A stretch of DNA of 64,000 bases from Runella limosa DSM 17973 (GTDB lineage: Bacteria; Bacteroidota; Bacteroidia; Cytophagales; Spirosomataceae), in contig NZ_KI519423.1 in the NCBI RefSeq assembly GCF_000482465.1, positions 156,894 to 220,893 of the forward strand. The letters run 5' to 3'. Every line of letters starts with the position of its first letter. Position 1 is the first letter of the stretch. Made by a program: the position numbers and the translations under genes. Below, piece after piece: positions 26,501-33,992 of this stretch. The notes under the pieces are model-generated. The model made no database searches. It was not told the DNA's origin and saw only the letters and a program-made list of their open reading frames with translations.

Positions 26501-27366
26501 GCTCCTTAAAATGGTACAGTTCATCAACTGGTGGAACGGGCGTTTTGACAGCCCCAACCCCTTCTACGACCTCCACGGGAAATACTTCTTATTATGTGAG
26601 CCAAACCGTAAACGACTGCGAAAGCGACCGCTCGTTGATTACGGTGCTGGTAAGCCCACCGTCTCAAGTGACGGCCTGTATCGAAACCAAAGTATTCTTA
26701 GAAGGTGCCATGAATGGAACCACCATGCACACCAAACTCAACCAACTTGGATTACTCCCAGGACAAACGCCTAAGGATGCGTTGGCAACCAAAACCGCTG
26801 CTGGTCAGCCCTACAAAAATGCGCCCTGGAATTATCCTGGTAACGAAGGTTCTGAAATCTATTCTCCTGATGTCGTTGACTGGGTATTGGTTTCGCTAAG
26901 GACATCGCCCGAAGAAGCAAGTTCGACCATCTTTAAAACCTCGGGGCTGCTTTTCAAAGACGGTACTGTACAAGCCACAGGAGCTTGCCCCGTCGTTAAT
27001 TCTACCCAAACATTATTTGTGGCCATCGAACACCGCAACCACATCGGGGCAGTATCGCACGATGCTGTAGCCGTCGTAAACAATAAAATTAGCTATGACT
27101 TCACCAAACGCCAATCGTACGTTCCTGCGGGACTTCCAGCGTCGGGGCAGTTGCAAGTTGGCAGTGTTTTTTGTCTTTTTGCCGCCGATTCCTATAAAAC
27201 GTCTTTTGCCGAAGTAAACGCCAACGATGCTTCAATTTGGCTCAACGAAAACGGAAAATTTGGGCTCTACAAACTCAGCGACTTCAACTTAGACGGTGAA
27301 ATCAACGCCAACGACAACTCTATTTGGCGACGAAACAACGGCAAGTTTTCGGGGGTGAAGTTTTAA
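23599..27366 (+). CDS. Secreted CotH-kinase protein with seven Ig-like repeats and dockerin-like end
   Basis: A 1255-aa exported protein. Signal peptide at residues 1-22 (LFLIIGSFFNAFAQ). CotH kinase-like domain at about 30-440 (GIEHRGSSSQFFPKKPYGFE, LLGMPKESDWILNASYTDKTLMRDVL, GVYILMEKIKRDANRVNI, GPAWDYDHSYGN); CotH kinases phosphorylate proteins in spores and elsewhere, but here the substrate is unknown. From about 473 to 1018 come seven repeats of about 78 residues with YCQGQTASxLTA, LKWYT and NGCES; the seventh lacks the first Cys (NYTQGQ). The C-terminal module (FLEGAMNGTTMHTKL, VVDWVLVSLR, IEHRNHIG) ends in dockerin-like calcium loops (DFNLDGEINANDNS). Convergent with icmF, 13 bp away. 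Confidence 0.88.
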   Translation: MPKFYTFGILFLIIGSFFNAFAQTFTSSNLPIIVITTGGQTIADNPKVNVNMGIIDNGPGNRNYYRNPANNNQPDPFNNYNGTVGIEHRGSSSQFFPKKPYGFETRTETGDDLKVSLLGMPKESDWILNASYTDKTLMRDVLTYHLSNQMGMYATRTKFVELVVDGDYKGVYILMEKIKRDANRVNIASLKPADNSGDALTGGYILKVDKNTGSADAYWKSPYPANNLMEINIMLEYPKKDDITTEQFEYIKNHFTNFEHTLNGPNFKDPTNGYAKYIDVNTFVDYFLLTELTYNIDAYRLSVFFYKDRDSRDSKIKMGPAWDYDHSYGNANYCKGWETNHWAYDFVREFCPQDDKQTPTWWARLLQDREFCLKVRERWQQLRQNQWTNSNITTFVNQNVALLGESQVRNFQRWPLLGEWIWPNYYWGNTYQEEIDWFKNWTEQRLSWLDANISRVGALANEPADCASVTKPTVASPVNYCIGQTASALSAGGVSLKWYTQATGGTGNTSAPTPATGSAGTTSYYVTQTINNCESTRAQIDVIVASQATAPTATTSIEYCQGQTASALTANGSNLKWYTAPFGGTGATTAPTPSTSAATLTSYFVSQTVNGCESSRTQINVNVKNRPDIPHTVANLNYCQGQTALQLSASGTALLWYTVATGGTGSSGAPIPSTTTVGTTSYFVSQTLNGCESNRAEIKVNVGTKTTAPSASNVEYCQGQTASPLTATGNDLLWYTSSTGGESSTTAPTPSTASPNILSYFVSQTTSGCESNRTQVMVTIRSKPSVPEITNSPSYCQGDATSPLTAVGSSLKWYSGPVGGTGSTTAPTPSTASASLLSYYVSQTVNGCESNRTQVLVTVRVRPGLPVVSNTVYNYCQGDATTPLTASGTSLKWYDSATGGTGSSIAPTPPSATAKTLSYYVSQTANNCESSRALVSVVIKTKPSPPTVSGVINYTQGQAPSALSATGSSLKWYSSSTGGTGVLTAPTPSTTSTGNTSYYVSQTVNDCESDRSLITVLVSPPSQVTACIETKVFLEGAMNGTTMHTKLNQLGLLPGQTPKDALATKTAAGQPYKNAPWNYPGNEGSEIYSPDVVDWVLVSLRTSPEEASSTIFKTSGLLFKDGTVQATGACPVVNSTQTLFVAIEHRNHIGAVSHDAVAVVNNKISYDFTKRQSYVPAGLPASGQLQVGSVFCLFAADSYKTSFAEVNANDASIWLNENGKFGLYKLSDFNLDGEINANDNSIWRRNNGKFSGVKF
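25015..26655 (+). repeat. Seven Ig-like repeats of about 234 bp within the CotH-family gene
   Basis: Units encode the pattern YCQGQ...LKWY...GGTG...SYYVSQT...NGCES. Boundaries are approximate. The DNA of the fifth unit and its neighbours is similar enough for slippage or recombination. Confidence 0.75.
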
Positions 27367-27379
27367 CAATGTTCCAACA

Positions 27380-30300
27380 TCACATATTTCGGCGGTACTG
27401 GCCTCCTACTTGGTACAAGGCCGCCGAAATTTGGCCGAGGGTACATACTTTCACCGTATCCATCAGGCATTCAAACAAATTACCGCCTTGCAGTGCTACT
27501 TGTTGTAGTTTCGCCAATGCAGCCTTGGCTTGGGCTTCGTTGCGCTGCTGAAAAGCTTTTCTCGACGCAACGGCGTATTGTTTTTCGTCGTCGGTCGAGC
27601 GGATAACTTCGGCGGGGAGCGTCGTGGGAGAACCTTTTTCATCCAAAAACGTATTAACCCCGATAATAGGCAACGCCCCCGTATGTTTTTGCATTTCGTA
27701 GTACATCGACTCCTCTTGGATTTTGCTGCGTTGGTACATGCGTTCCATCGCGCCCAAAACACCACCACGCTCATTGATACTCAAAAACTCCTGATATACA
27801 GCCTCTTCCACCAAATCGGTCAATTCTTCTACGATAAACGCTCCTTGCAGTGGGTTTTCGTTTTTGGTCAATCCAAACTCGCGGTTGATGATGAGCTGTA
27901 TCGCCATCGCCCGACGCACGCTTTCTTCGGTAGGCGTAGTGATAGCCTCGTCGTAGGCATTGGTGTGCAACGAGTTGCAATTGTCATAAATCGCCAACAA
28001 AGCCTGCAAAGTCGTTCGGATGTCGTTGAAAGCAATCTCTTGCGCGTGCAAACTTCGCCCCGACGTCTGAATATGGTACTTGAGTTTTTGACTACGGTCG
28101 TTGCCTTTGTACTTGTTTTTCATGGCTTTGGCCCAAATCCGACGCGCTACTCGCCCCAAAACGGTGTATTCGGGGTCCATACCGTTGGAGAAGAAAAATG
28201 ACAAATTCGGGGCAAAATCGTCGATGTGCATTCCACGGCTGAGGTAGTACTCCACAAACGTAAAACCGTTGGACAACGTAAACGCCAACTGCGAAATAGG
28301 GTTGGCTCCCGCCTCGGCAATGTGGTAGCCCGAAATCGAAACCGAATAGAAATTTCGTACCTGATTTTCAATAAAATACTGCTGAATGTCCCCCATGAGC
28401 TTGAGAGCAAACTCTGTGCTAAAAATACAGGTATTTTGGGCTTGGTCTTCTTTCAGAATATCGGCTTGTACCGTTCCGCGTACTTGGCGTAAGGTATCGG
28501 CTTTGATTTTTTGATAGACTTCCGCAGGCAACACTTGGTCGCCCGTGGTGCCGAGGAGTGCCAAACCGAGGCCGTTGTTGCCTTCGGGAACCTCACCCCT
28601 GTATCCCCTCTCCTCTGAGAGAGGGGAGCTGGTACCTACAGGAGAGATACCTTTCCCATCGGAAGAAGTAGCTACCTCCCTCCCTACAGGGGAGGGAACG
28701 AGGGTGGGGTTTTGCAAATACTTCTCACACTGCTGATCAATGGCTGCGTTGAGAAAAAACGCCAGTATGATGGGGGCGGGGCCGTTGATGGTCATCGAGA
28801 CCGACGTGTTGGGCTCGCACAGGTCAAAACCGCTGTATAGTTTTTTGGCATCGTCGAGGGTGCAGACACTCACGCCCGAGTTTCCTACTTTCCCGTAAAT
28901 ATCGGGGCGCAAATCGGGGTCTTCGCCGTAGAGTGTCACCGAGTCGAAGGCCGTGGAAAGGCGCTTGGCGGGCATCCCTTTCGATACGTAGTGAAAACGG
29001 CGATTGGTACGTTCGGGGCCGCCTTCGCCCGCAAACATCCGCGTGGGGTCTTCGCCCTCGCGTTTGAGCGGAAACACACCCGACGTATAGGGATATTCTC
29101 CTGGTACGTTTTCGGTCAACAACCACCGTAAAATATCGCCCCAATCGTGGTATTTTGGGAGGGCTATTTTCGGAATTTTCAGGTGCGACAACGTTTCGTG
29201 CCACAGGTCCTGTTCAATGATGCGGTCGCGCACCTTGAATTGATACTTTTCGGCGCGGTATTTTCGCACCGTTTCGGGCCATTGTTCGAGCAAACGCTTG
29301 CAGTCGTAGTGCAACCGCCCCTCCAACTCGGCGTATATTGCTTTGAGTTCACTAACATTGGCAACGTTTTCGAACTTCGATAACGTTTTAAGCGTACCGT
29401 CCAACTGATACAACTGCCGCGCAATGGCGCATTGTTCGTTGACAAACTCCTCATACGCTCGCGCATTCTCCACGATTTCGGCCAAATACCGCACGCGGTC
29501 GGAAGGAATGATTCCTAATGTCGAATGTCGAGTGAAGAGTGTCGAATCTGTGGTTTTTCTACCACCCATTACCCACTGTTCTTTGCCACTCTCCCCTTGC
29601 CCTTCGCTATTTGCCCTTTGCCATTTCACCTCCAGCAGCTCCAGCACTTTGGCGTAGAGCGTGTTCATCCCTTCGTCGTTGAACTGACTGGCCATGGTGC
29701 CAAAGATGGGCAACTGTTCATCGGGGGCATCCCAGAGGTTATGGTTGCGGCGGTATTGTTTACGCACGTCGCGCAGGGCATCGAGCGAACCGCGTTTGTC
29801 GAATTTATTGATGGCAATGAGGTCAGCGAAGTCGAGCATGTCAATTTTTTCCAACTGCGTAGCGGCGCCGTACTCCGCTGTCATCACGTACAGCGAGACG
29901 TCGGAGTGTTCAGTGATTTCGGTATCGGATTGGCCAATGCCCGACGTTTCGACGATAATCAAATCAAAATGAGCCGCTTTGCAAATATCAATAGCATCTT
30001 GTACGTGCCTACTCAGCGACAAATTGGACTGCCGCGTGGCCAACGAACGCATATAAACCCGACCCTTGGCGATGTCGGGGTGCAGGGAGTTCATCCGAAT
30101 GCGGTCGCCCAACAATGCCCCGCCCGATTTACGTTTGGAAGGGTCAACGGAGATGACGGCCAAGGTTTTATCTTCAAAATCGAGCAAAAAGCGCCGTATG
30201 AGTTCATCAACCAACGACGATTTTCCCGCTCCACCCGTTCCTGTGACACCGAGCACCAGAGCCAGCCCCCTTGCCCGCGCGGCGTACCGTCCCAATGGGG

Positions 30301-30826
30301 GAACAAAATTGCCGCTTTCAGCCTGGGAGATTAATCGGGCAATCGCTTGATAATTAGCCCCCTGGCCTTCAATGGGGGAACTGTAATTTCCCCCATTGGA
30401 GGCCAGGGGGCGTAACAAATCATCAATCATCCCTTGCAATCCCATGGCGCGGCCGTCGTCGGGAGAGTAGAGGCGGGTGATGCCGTAGGCGTGGAGTTCG
30501 GCGATTTCGCTGGGCAAAATCGTGCCGCCTCCCCCGCCAAAAATCTTGATATGGCCTGCGCCGCGTTCTTGCAGGAGGTCGTACATGTACTTAAAAAACT
30601 CGACGTGCCCCCCTTGGTAGCTGGTGATGGCGATGCCGTGCGCGTCTTCTTGGATGGCACACTCCACAATCTCCAGCACGGAGCGGTTGTGTCCTAAATG
30701 AATCACCTCAGCACCCGATGCTTGCATGAGCCGACGCATGATGTTGATGGCGGCATCGTGGCCGTCGAACAGGCTGGCTGCCGTGACGATACGAATGGGG
30801 GAATGGGGAGTACGCGTACTGTCCAT
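27380..30826 (-). CDS. icmF: Fused isobutyryl-CoA mutase IcmF
   Basis: Adenosylcobalamin enzyme interconverting isobutyryl-CoA and n-butyryl-CoA, with its own G-protein chaperone fused in. Cobalamin-binding domain at about residues 10-135 ([13 protein letters not shown] supplies the lower axial His). MeaB-like GTPase at about 185-400 (P-loop GTGGAGKSS near 200; INKFDKRG for base recognition). Substrate-binding mutase domain at about 560-1148 ([50 protein letters not shown]). The protein is 1148 aa. Three in-frame low-conservation insertions of repeat-like DNA lie at about residues 138-156, 398-436 and 705-746, all at domain linkers or loops; the reading frame stays open. Confidence 0.93.
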   Translation of the reverse strand: MDSTRTPHSPIRIVTAASLFDGHDAAINIMRRLMQASGAEVIHLGHNRSVLEIVECAIQEDAHGIAITSYQGGHVEFFKYMYDLLQERGAGHIKIFGGGGGTILPSEIAELHAYGITRLYSPDDGRAMGLQGMIDDLLRPLASNGGNYSSPIEGQGANYQAIARLISQAESGNFVPPLGRYAARARGLALVLGVTGTGGAGKSSLVDELIRRFLLDFEDKTLAVISVDPSKRKSGGALLGDRIRMNSLHPDIAKGRVYMRSLATRQSNLSLSRHVQDAIDICKAAHFDLIIVETSGIGQSDTEITEHSDVSLYVMTAEYGAATQLEKIDMLDFADLIAINKFDKRGSLDALRDVRKQYRRNHNLWDAPDEQLPIFGTMASQFNDEGMNTLYAKVLELLEVKWQRANSEGQGESGKEQWVMGGRKTTDSTLFTRHSTLGIIPSDRVRYLAEIVENARAYEEFVNEQCAIARQLYQLDGTLKTLSKFENVANVSELKAIYAELEGRLHYDCKRLLEQWPETVRKYRAEKYQFKVRDRIIEQDLWHETLSHLKIPKIALPKYHDWGDILRWLLTENVPGEYPYTSGVFPLKREGEDPTRMFAGEGGPERTNRRFHYVSKGMPAKRLSTAFDSVTLYGEDPDLRPDIYGKVGNSGVSVCTLDDAKKLYSGFDLCEPNTSVSMTINGPAPIILAFFLNAAIDQQCEKYLQNPTLVPSPVGREVATSSDGKGISPVGTSSPLSEERGYRGEVPEGNNGLGLALLGTTGDQVLPAEVYQKIKADTLRQVRGTVQADILKEDQAQNTCIFSTEFALKLMGDIQQYFIENQVRNFYSVSISGYHIAEAGANPISQLAFTLSNGFTFVEYYLSRGMHIDDFAPNLSFFFSNGMDPEYTVLGRVARRIWAKAMKNKYKGNDRSQKLKYHIQTSGRSLHAQEIAFNDIRTTLQALLAIYDNCNSLHTNAYDEAITTPTEESVRRAMAIQLIINREFGLTKNENPLQGAFIVEELTDLVEEAVYQEFLSINERGGVLGAMERMYQRSKIQEESMYYEMQKHTGALPIIGVNTFLDEKGSPTTLPAEVIRSTDDEKQYAVASRKAFQQRNEAQAKAALAKLQQVALQGGNLFECLMDTVKVCTLGQISAALYQVGGQYRRNM
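28589..28711. repeat. 123-bp palindromic element inserted in frame in icmF
   Basis: The ends form an imperfect inverted repeat (AACCTCACCC at 28589-28598 and GGGTGGGGTT at 28702-28711). Inside are two further hairpins: CCCCTCTC/GAGAGGGG (28605-28626), and CCTCCCT/GGGGAGG around 28675-28695. The length, 123 bp, is exactly 41 codons, so the icmF frame is kept. It encodes residues about 705-746, a region that is a different sequence in other IcmF proteins. Confidence 0.7.
29517..29632. repeat. Repeat-like in-frame insertion in icmF between GTPase and mutase linker
   Basis: Contains direct repeats of GTCGAATGT/GTCGAATCT, a hairpin GTGGT-TTTTCT-ACCAC, and CTTTGCC/CCTTGCC/CTTCGC-type runs. It encodes the low-complexity stretch from [16 protein letters not shown] to TRHSTLG in the linker before [12 protein letters not shown]. 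Edges are approximate. Confidence 0.45.
30357..30411. repeat. 24-bp near-perfect inverted repeat inside icmF
   Basis: Arms at 30357-30380 and 30388-30411 match with one mismatch, separated by the 7-nt loop CTGTAAT. It is rich in runs of C and G and codes for part of the linker between the B12-binding and GTPase domains (residues about 138-156, [13 protein letters not shown]). Confidence 0.75.
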
Positions 30827-30913
30827 ACAGGTTTAACGTTGTGTTGACAAAATATGCTGCGAAGGTAGAAGAATTGGCGTAAGAAACACAGTGTATGGCC
30901 TGTACCCAAAGCT

Positions 30914-31024
30914 AATGACCTCAAAACTACCTTGCGCTACACCCACGTGAGTAATCGGACTCTTGAAAACATCAAGAGACCTTTTGATTCCTTAAATCTC
31001 GGCGAAAACCCGAAAAAAGAATAG
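30914..31024 (+). pseudogene. C-terminal remnant of a tyrosine recombinase
   Basis: An open stretch of 36 codons ending in TAG translates to NDLKTTLRYTHVSNRTLENI followed by KRPFDSLNLGENPKKE. This is the end of the catalytic domain of Bacteroidota tyrosine recombinases: the YTHVS segment contains the nucleophile Tyr region and NIK-PFDSL is the usual C terminus. No upstream part of the enzyme remains; the preceding bases belong to the icmF leader region. It marks the left edge of the accessory region. Confidence 0.6.
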
Positions 31025-31160
31025 TTTGGAGTTTTAGAAGATATTTTTTAGGTTTGTCTTGAACGACACTTAACTTAACAATACGAAAACTACTACACTA
31101 ATAGTACCACAAAATTTTAGATAAATCCAAATAAATACAACAACTACTGCAAAATTTTCG

Positions 31161-31168
31161 TATATTTG
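31161..31168 (+). promoter_or_regulatory. -7 box for the PIN-like gene
   Basis: TATATTTG, perfect TAnnTTTG match, 29 nt before the ATG of the PIN-like gene. No convincing -33 TTTG. Confidence 0.5.
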
Positions 31169-31197
31169 GGAGTTAAGCACAATTATAAGAACGACAT

Positions 31198-32406
31198 ATG
31201 AAAGAACTATTTCCGGGCTATTACAGAAAAACTGAGGCAGATATTAAACGAATATGGGAGAACGGTATTATTATGTTTGACACTAACGTTTTGTTAAATC
31301 TATACAGATATTCAGAGTCAACACAAAAAATCATTCTTGAACTAATTAAGAAATTTTCTAGTCAAATTTATTTGCCACACCAAGCGGCACTTGAGTATAA
31401 TAGAAATCGTTATGAAGTTATTGCTGAACAAGAAAAAGCTTATAATGAATTTTTAGACAAAATAATTCAAATTCAAAAAGATTTACAATCGACAAGTAAA
31501 CCCCCATTTTTAACAAATAAAGTAGATAAGGAATTAAATAGCGTTTTTGAAAAAGTCACATCGGAGGTTAAAGAAAGTATCGATAAATATTGCGATTACT
31601 TAAAAAATGACCCTATATACAATTCAATTTCGGAATTGTTTGAAAACAGAATTACCAATCAATTCACACCTGAAGAATTAAGCCAGATTTTTAAAGAAGG
31701 AGAAGAAAGGTTTAAAAATAAAATCCCTCCAGGATTTGAAGACGAAAAAACTAAGGAGGGTAATAGAAAATACGGGGATTTAATTCTTTGGAAGCAGATA
31801 ATTATAAAAGCAAAAGAACTCAAAAAGGATGTAATCTTGATTACTGATGAAAGGAAAATTGACTGGTGGTGGAAAATTAAAGACGGTAGAAATATGGGAC
31901 CAAGACAAGAGTTGGTTGAAGAAATCAAAAGGGAGGCAAATGTAGATTTCCATATGTATTCGTCAGAAAGATTTTTAACATACGGACAGTCTTTACTGAA
32001 AGAAAAAATTAATCAACAGGCTTTTGAGGAAATACAAGCAATGAAGAAGGCTGAAATGGAAGAGATTAGGAGAATTCAGATTTTAGAAAAAAAGAGATTT
32101 GAAAGGGAGATTAAAGCTAATGAAGAGCTTCACTTTCTGTTCAAAAAATTAGACGCTATAAACCAAAAAATCAATAACTTAAGAGTTCACCGAGATAGTT
32201 TATTTAAAGATTCATTAGAGTCAAATGAAGTACAAGAGTATATCCATAATACAGGTATTTTACATTCTGAATTGGAAGAAGAAAAAGTCGAAATAATGGA
32301 ACGAATTGATTCAATTAAAAATCTAATAAATGATACAAAAAGCGAAAATAATGAGAAACTTAAATATCTAAAGTACTATAATGAATTTAAAAACAGGAAA
32401 GGATGA
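31198..32406 (+). CDS. PIN-like domain nuclease (PIN_8/DUF4935 type) with C-terminal coiled coil
   Basis: A 402-aa probable RNA-cleaving protein. The N-terminal PIN-like domain (about 20-265) has the acidic signature IIMFDTNVLLNLYRYS (Asp at about 27), then LPHQAALEYNRNR with Glu at about 67, KYGDLILWKQII (Asp about 193) and VILITDERKIDWWW (Asp about 219); these four acidic positions are the expected metal ligands. A charged, Lys/Glu-rich coiled coil fills residues 275-402. Such proteins are often found in defence islands, but no partner effector is visible here. Base composition is much richer in A+T than the flanking core genes. A 107-bp repeat follows 13 bp after the stop. Confidence 0.75.
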   Translation: MKELFPGYYRKTEADIKRIWENGIIMFDTNVLLNLYRYSESTQKIILELIKKFSSQIYLPHQAALEYNRNRYEVIAEQEKAYNEFLDKIIQIQKDLQSTSKPPFLTNKVDKELNSVFEKVTSEVKESIDKYCDYLKNDPIYNSISELFENRITNQFTPEELSQIFKEGEERFKNKIPPGFEDEKTKEGNRKYGDLILWKQIIIKAKELKKDVILITDERKIDWWWKIKDGRNMGPRQELVEEIKREANVDFHMYSSERFLTYGQSLLKEKINQQAFEEIQAMKKAEMEEIRRIQILEKKRFEREIKANEELHFLFKKLDAINQKINNLRVHRDSLFKDSLESNEVQEYIHNTGILHSELEEEKVEIMERIDSIKNLINDTKSENNEKLKYLKYYNEFKNRKG

Positions 32407-32419
32407 TAATAACTGTGCT

Positions 32420-32526
32420 TAATAACTAAGCATTCGTGGTGGCCGTAGGCCAAGCCATGAAAAAAATGCGGGACGCCCAATCTTGAAGAAACTCGGGCGG
32501 GCGGCTAGCCTAGTGGTGAGTGCTCA
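32420..32526 (+). repeat. Cassette-like repeat, copy A (107 bp)
   Basis: The first 35 bases (TAATAACTAAGCATTCGTGG and onwards through GGCCGTAGGCCAAG) are identical to copy B at 35514. The end (ACTCGG-CG--CGGC-AGCCT to GTGAGTGCTCA) is conserved, and the middle is different. The outer ends can pair (AGCATTC with GAGTGCT). It lies 13 bp behind the PIN-like gene. Confidence 0.8.
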
Positions 32527-32950
32527 CCAAACCTTCTTCTTTTGTTATGGAGTTATCGTCGAGCGAACAACTATACTGAGAGCTGTTTTTTAACCTGCTT
32601 TTTTATTTTTATGAATATTCATGATCGTTTTCATGGGTTTTGCTAGGCTTGTCTATAAATTTCGCCACCCAGAAATTTCCTATTTTAGCCTTAACAAGAA
32701 TCAACGCCTCTACCCGCGCGATGCACGAAGGCATTCTTTTTAAGCTCATTACACTTCTTTTCAGGTTGAACGCATTAAAAAAGTAGCCTCAGCGAGACTA
32801 GATCTTAGTAGAAAAAGGCAAACAAACACTTCCCAAAGCCCCCGCGTTGTAGGTTGTCTTCCGTAGGGAGAGCAAAATAAATAGGGTGTTTGTAACACGG
32901 TGAGTGCCAAAGTAGCTGCTCATTTGTACTTTTAAATTACTGCTTTTATG

Positions 32951-32958
32951 TAACTTTG
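32951..32958 (+). promoter_or_regulatory. -7 box for the Rpn gene, possibly leaderless
   Basis: TAACTTTG ends only 4 nt before the ATG at 32963, so the predicted transcript would start at or next to the start codon. A TTTG lies 24 nt further upstream (32923-32926). Confidence 0.5.
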
Positions 32959-32962
32959 CTTC

Positions 32963-33832
32963 ATGGAGGCATTATACACAGACGACCAAATATTTATTCC
33001 GATAATCTCGGATTATGGTTTCAAAGCTACTTTTGGCAATGAAGCAAATACACTTTTCTTGCGTAGGGCTTTGCAAGCACTTATCAAGTCAGAAGTAACT
33101 ATAAAAGAAGTCAAATTTGACAAAAATACCTTTGAAGGTATTACCCAAGACGGAAGAAGCGGTATTTTTGACTTGGCGTGTACTGATGAAAACGACAACC
33201 AATTTATCGTAGAAATGCAGTACGGCGATGCACCATATTTTGTGCAACGCATGAAGTTTTACGCTTTGCATAAATTTAACGCAATGGTGAAGCGTGGCAA
33301 ATTTGACTACGGAACACTGACAAAAATTTATTGTGTAGCAATCTTAGCTAACAATATTCTACCTTACGATGACTTTCATACCCTCGCCAACCTGCGAAAC
33401 GAAAAAGCCGAACTTTTTGACGACCAAATGACATTTGTTACAGTAGAATTAGATAAATTTACGTTACAAGAAGCTGACTGTCAAACTGATTTACAAAAAT
33501 TGATTTATACGATGAAAACGATACATACAGTTACCCAACCGACACAGTTTCCCAAATTTTGGGACGAAGAATGGCTCAAAGTTGCCATTGATGAGTTGGA
33601 CAGTCGTAAAATGACACCTGACGAGAAGGCTTCATTAGAGATTTTAATTGCTCGTAATGCTGAGTCGGTGAAAGCAGAGGGTAGAAAAATCAAAGAAGCA
33701 GAGCAACGAGTAAAAACTGATATGGTTAGAAAAGCACTTTCCAAAGGATTTGACATTGAAACAACCGCTGACTTGGCAGACGTTTCAGTGGACTTTGTTA
33801 AATCTGTTCAACAACAACTTTCTGCAAATTGA
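32963..33832 (+). CDS. Rpn family recombination-promoting nuclease / PD-(D/E)XK transposase
   Basis: A 289-aa protein of the Rpn (transposase_31, PDDEXK_2) family; E. coli RpnA-E are calcium-stimulated DNA endonucleases that promote RecA-independent recombination. Visible landmarks are the start IFIPIISDYGFKATFGNEAN, the catalytic pattern GIFDLACTDENDNQFIVEMQ (Asp about 73, Glu-x-Gln about 84-86) and YFVQRMKFYALHKFN. The C-terminal helical end (KALSKGFDIETTADLADVS) resembles the usual tail that decides specificity. Length is typical. It stands alone in the AT-rich accessory region. Confidence 0.85.
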   Translation: MEALYTDDQIFIPIISDYGFKATFGNEANTLFLRRALQALIKSEVTIKEVKFDKNTFEGITQDGRSGIFDLACTDENDNQFIVEMQYGDAPYFVQRMKFYALHKFNAMVKRGKFDYGTLTKIYCVAILANNILPYDDFHTLANLRNEKAELFDDQMTFVTVELDKFTLQEADCQTDLQKLIYTMKTIHTVTQPTQFPKFWDEEWLKVAIDELDSRKMTPDEKASLEILIARNAESVKAEGRKIKEAEQRVKTDMVRKALSKGFDIETTADLADVSVDFVKSVQQQLSAN

Positions 33833-33992
33833 CGCTTGGTTTGGCTTCTCGCTCATAGACACTTGGCGAACGTAAGTAATTGAACAGTTGGAATGCTACT
33901 CAACTGAGTGCAAAGGCTAAACTTTTGTATTCCAAATTCCAGTCTTTCATAAATATGTTGCCGTTAACGACAATTTTAATAGACACTGCTCA

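Larger units (their letters stand above)
30827..31197. other. Intergenic region between icmF and the PIN-like gene
   Basis: Holds the recombinase remnant (30914-31024), a promoter box at 31161-31168 and a 9-bp inverted repeat ATACGAAAA (31081-31089) / TTTTCGTAT (31155-31163). The AAAATTTT core also recurs. No other gene is visible. Confidence 0.6.
32407..32962. other. 556-bp gap with repeat copy A, no supported gene
   Basis: Contains repeat copy A (32420-32526), a 12-bp perfect palindrome ATGAATATTCAT (32611-32622) and the promoter box of the Rpn gene near its right end. A reverse-strand open stretch of about 58 codons (about 32611-32787) lacks a recognisable family and a convincing start. 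Confidence 0.5.

Noticed and set aside
29525-30334. Long forward-strand open frame antisense to icmF (269 codons), and a similar one at 27530-28201
   Set aside because: They are exact shadows of the IcmF coding strand; no domain, no promoter and amino acid makeup driven by the opposite codons.
30827-31197. tRNA or attachment-site search beside the recombinase remnant
   Set aside because: No tRNA-like cloverleaf or duplicated tRNA 3' end was seen; the 9-bp inverted repeat is too short to call an att site.
32611-32787. Reverse-strand open stretch of about 58 codons
   Set aside because: No recognisable family and no convincing start; in a repeat-rich gap.
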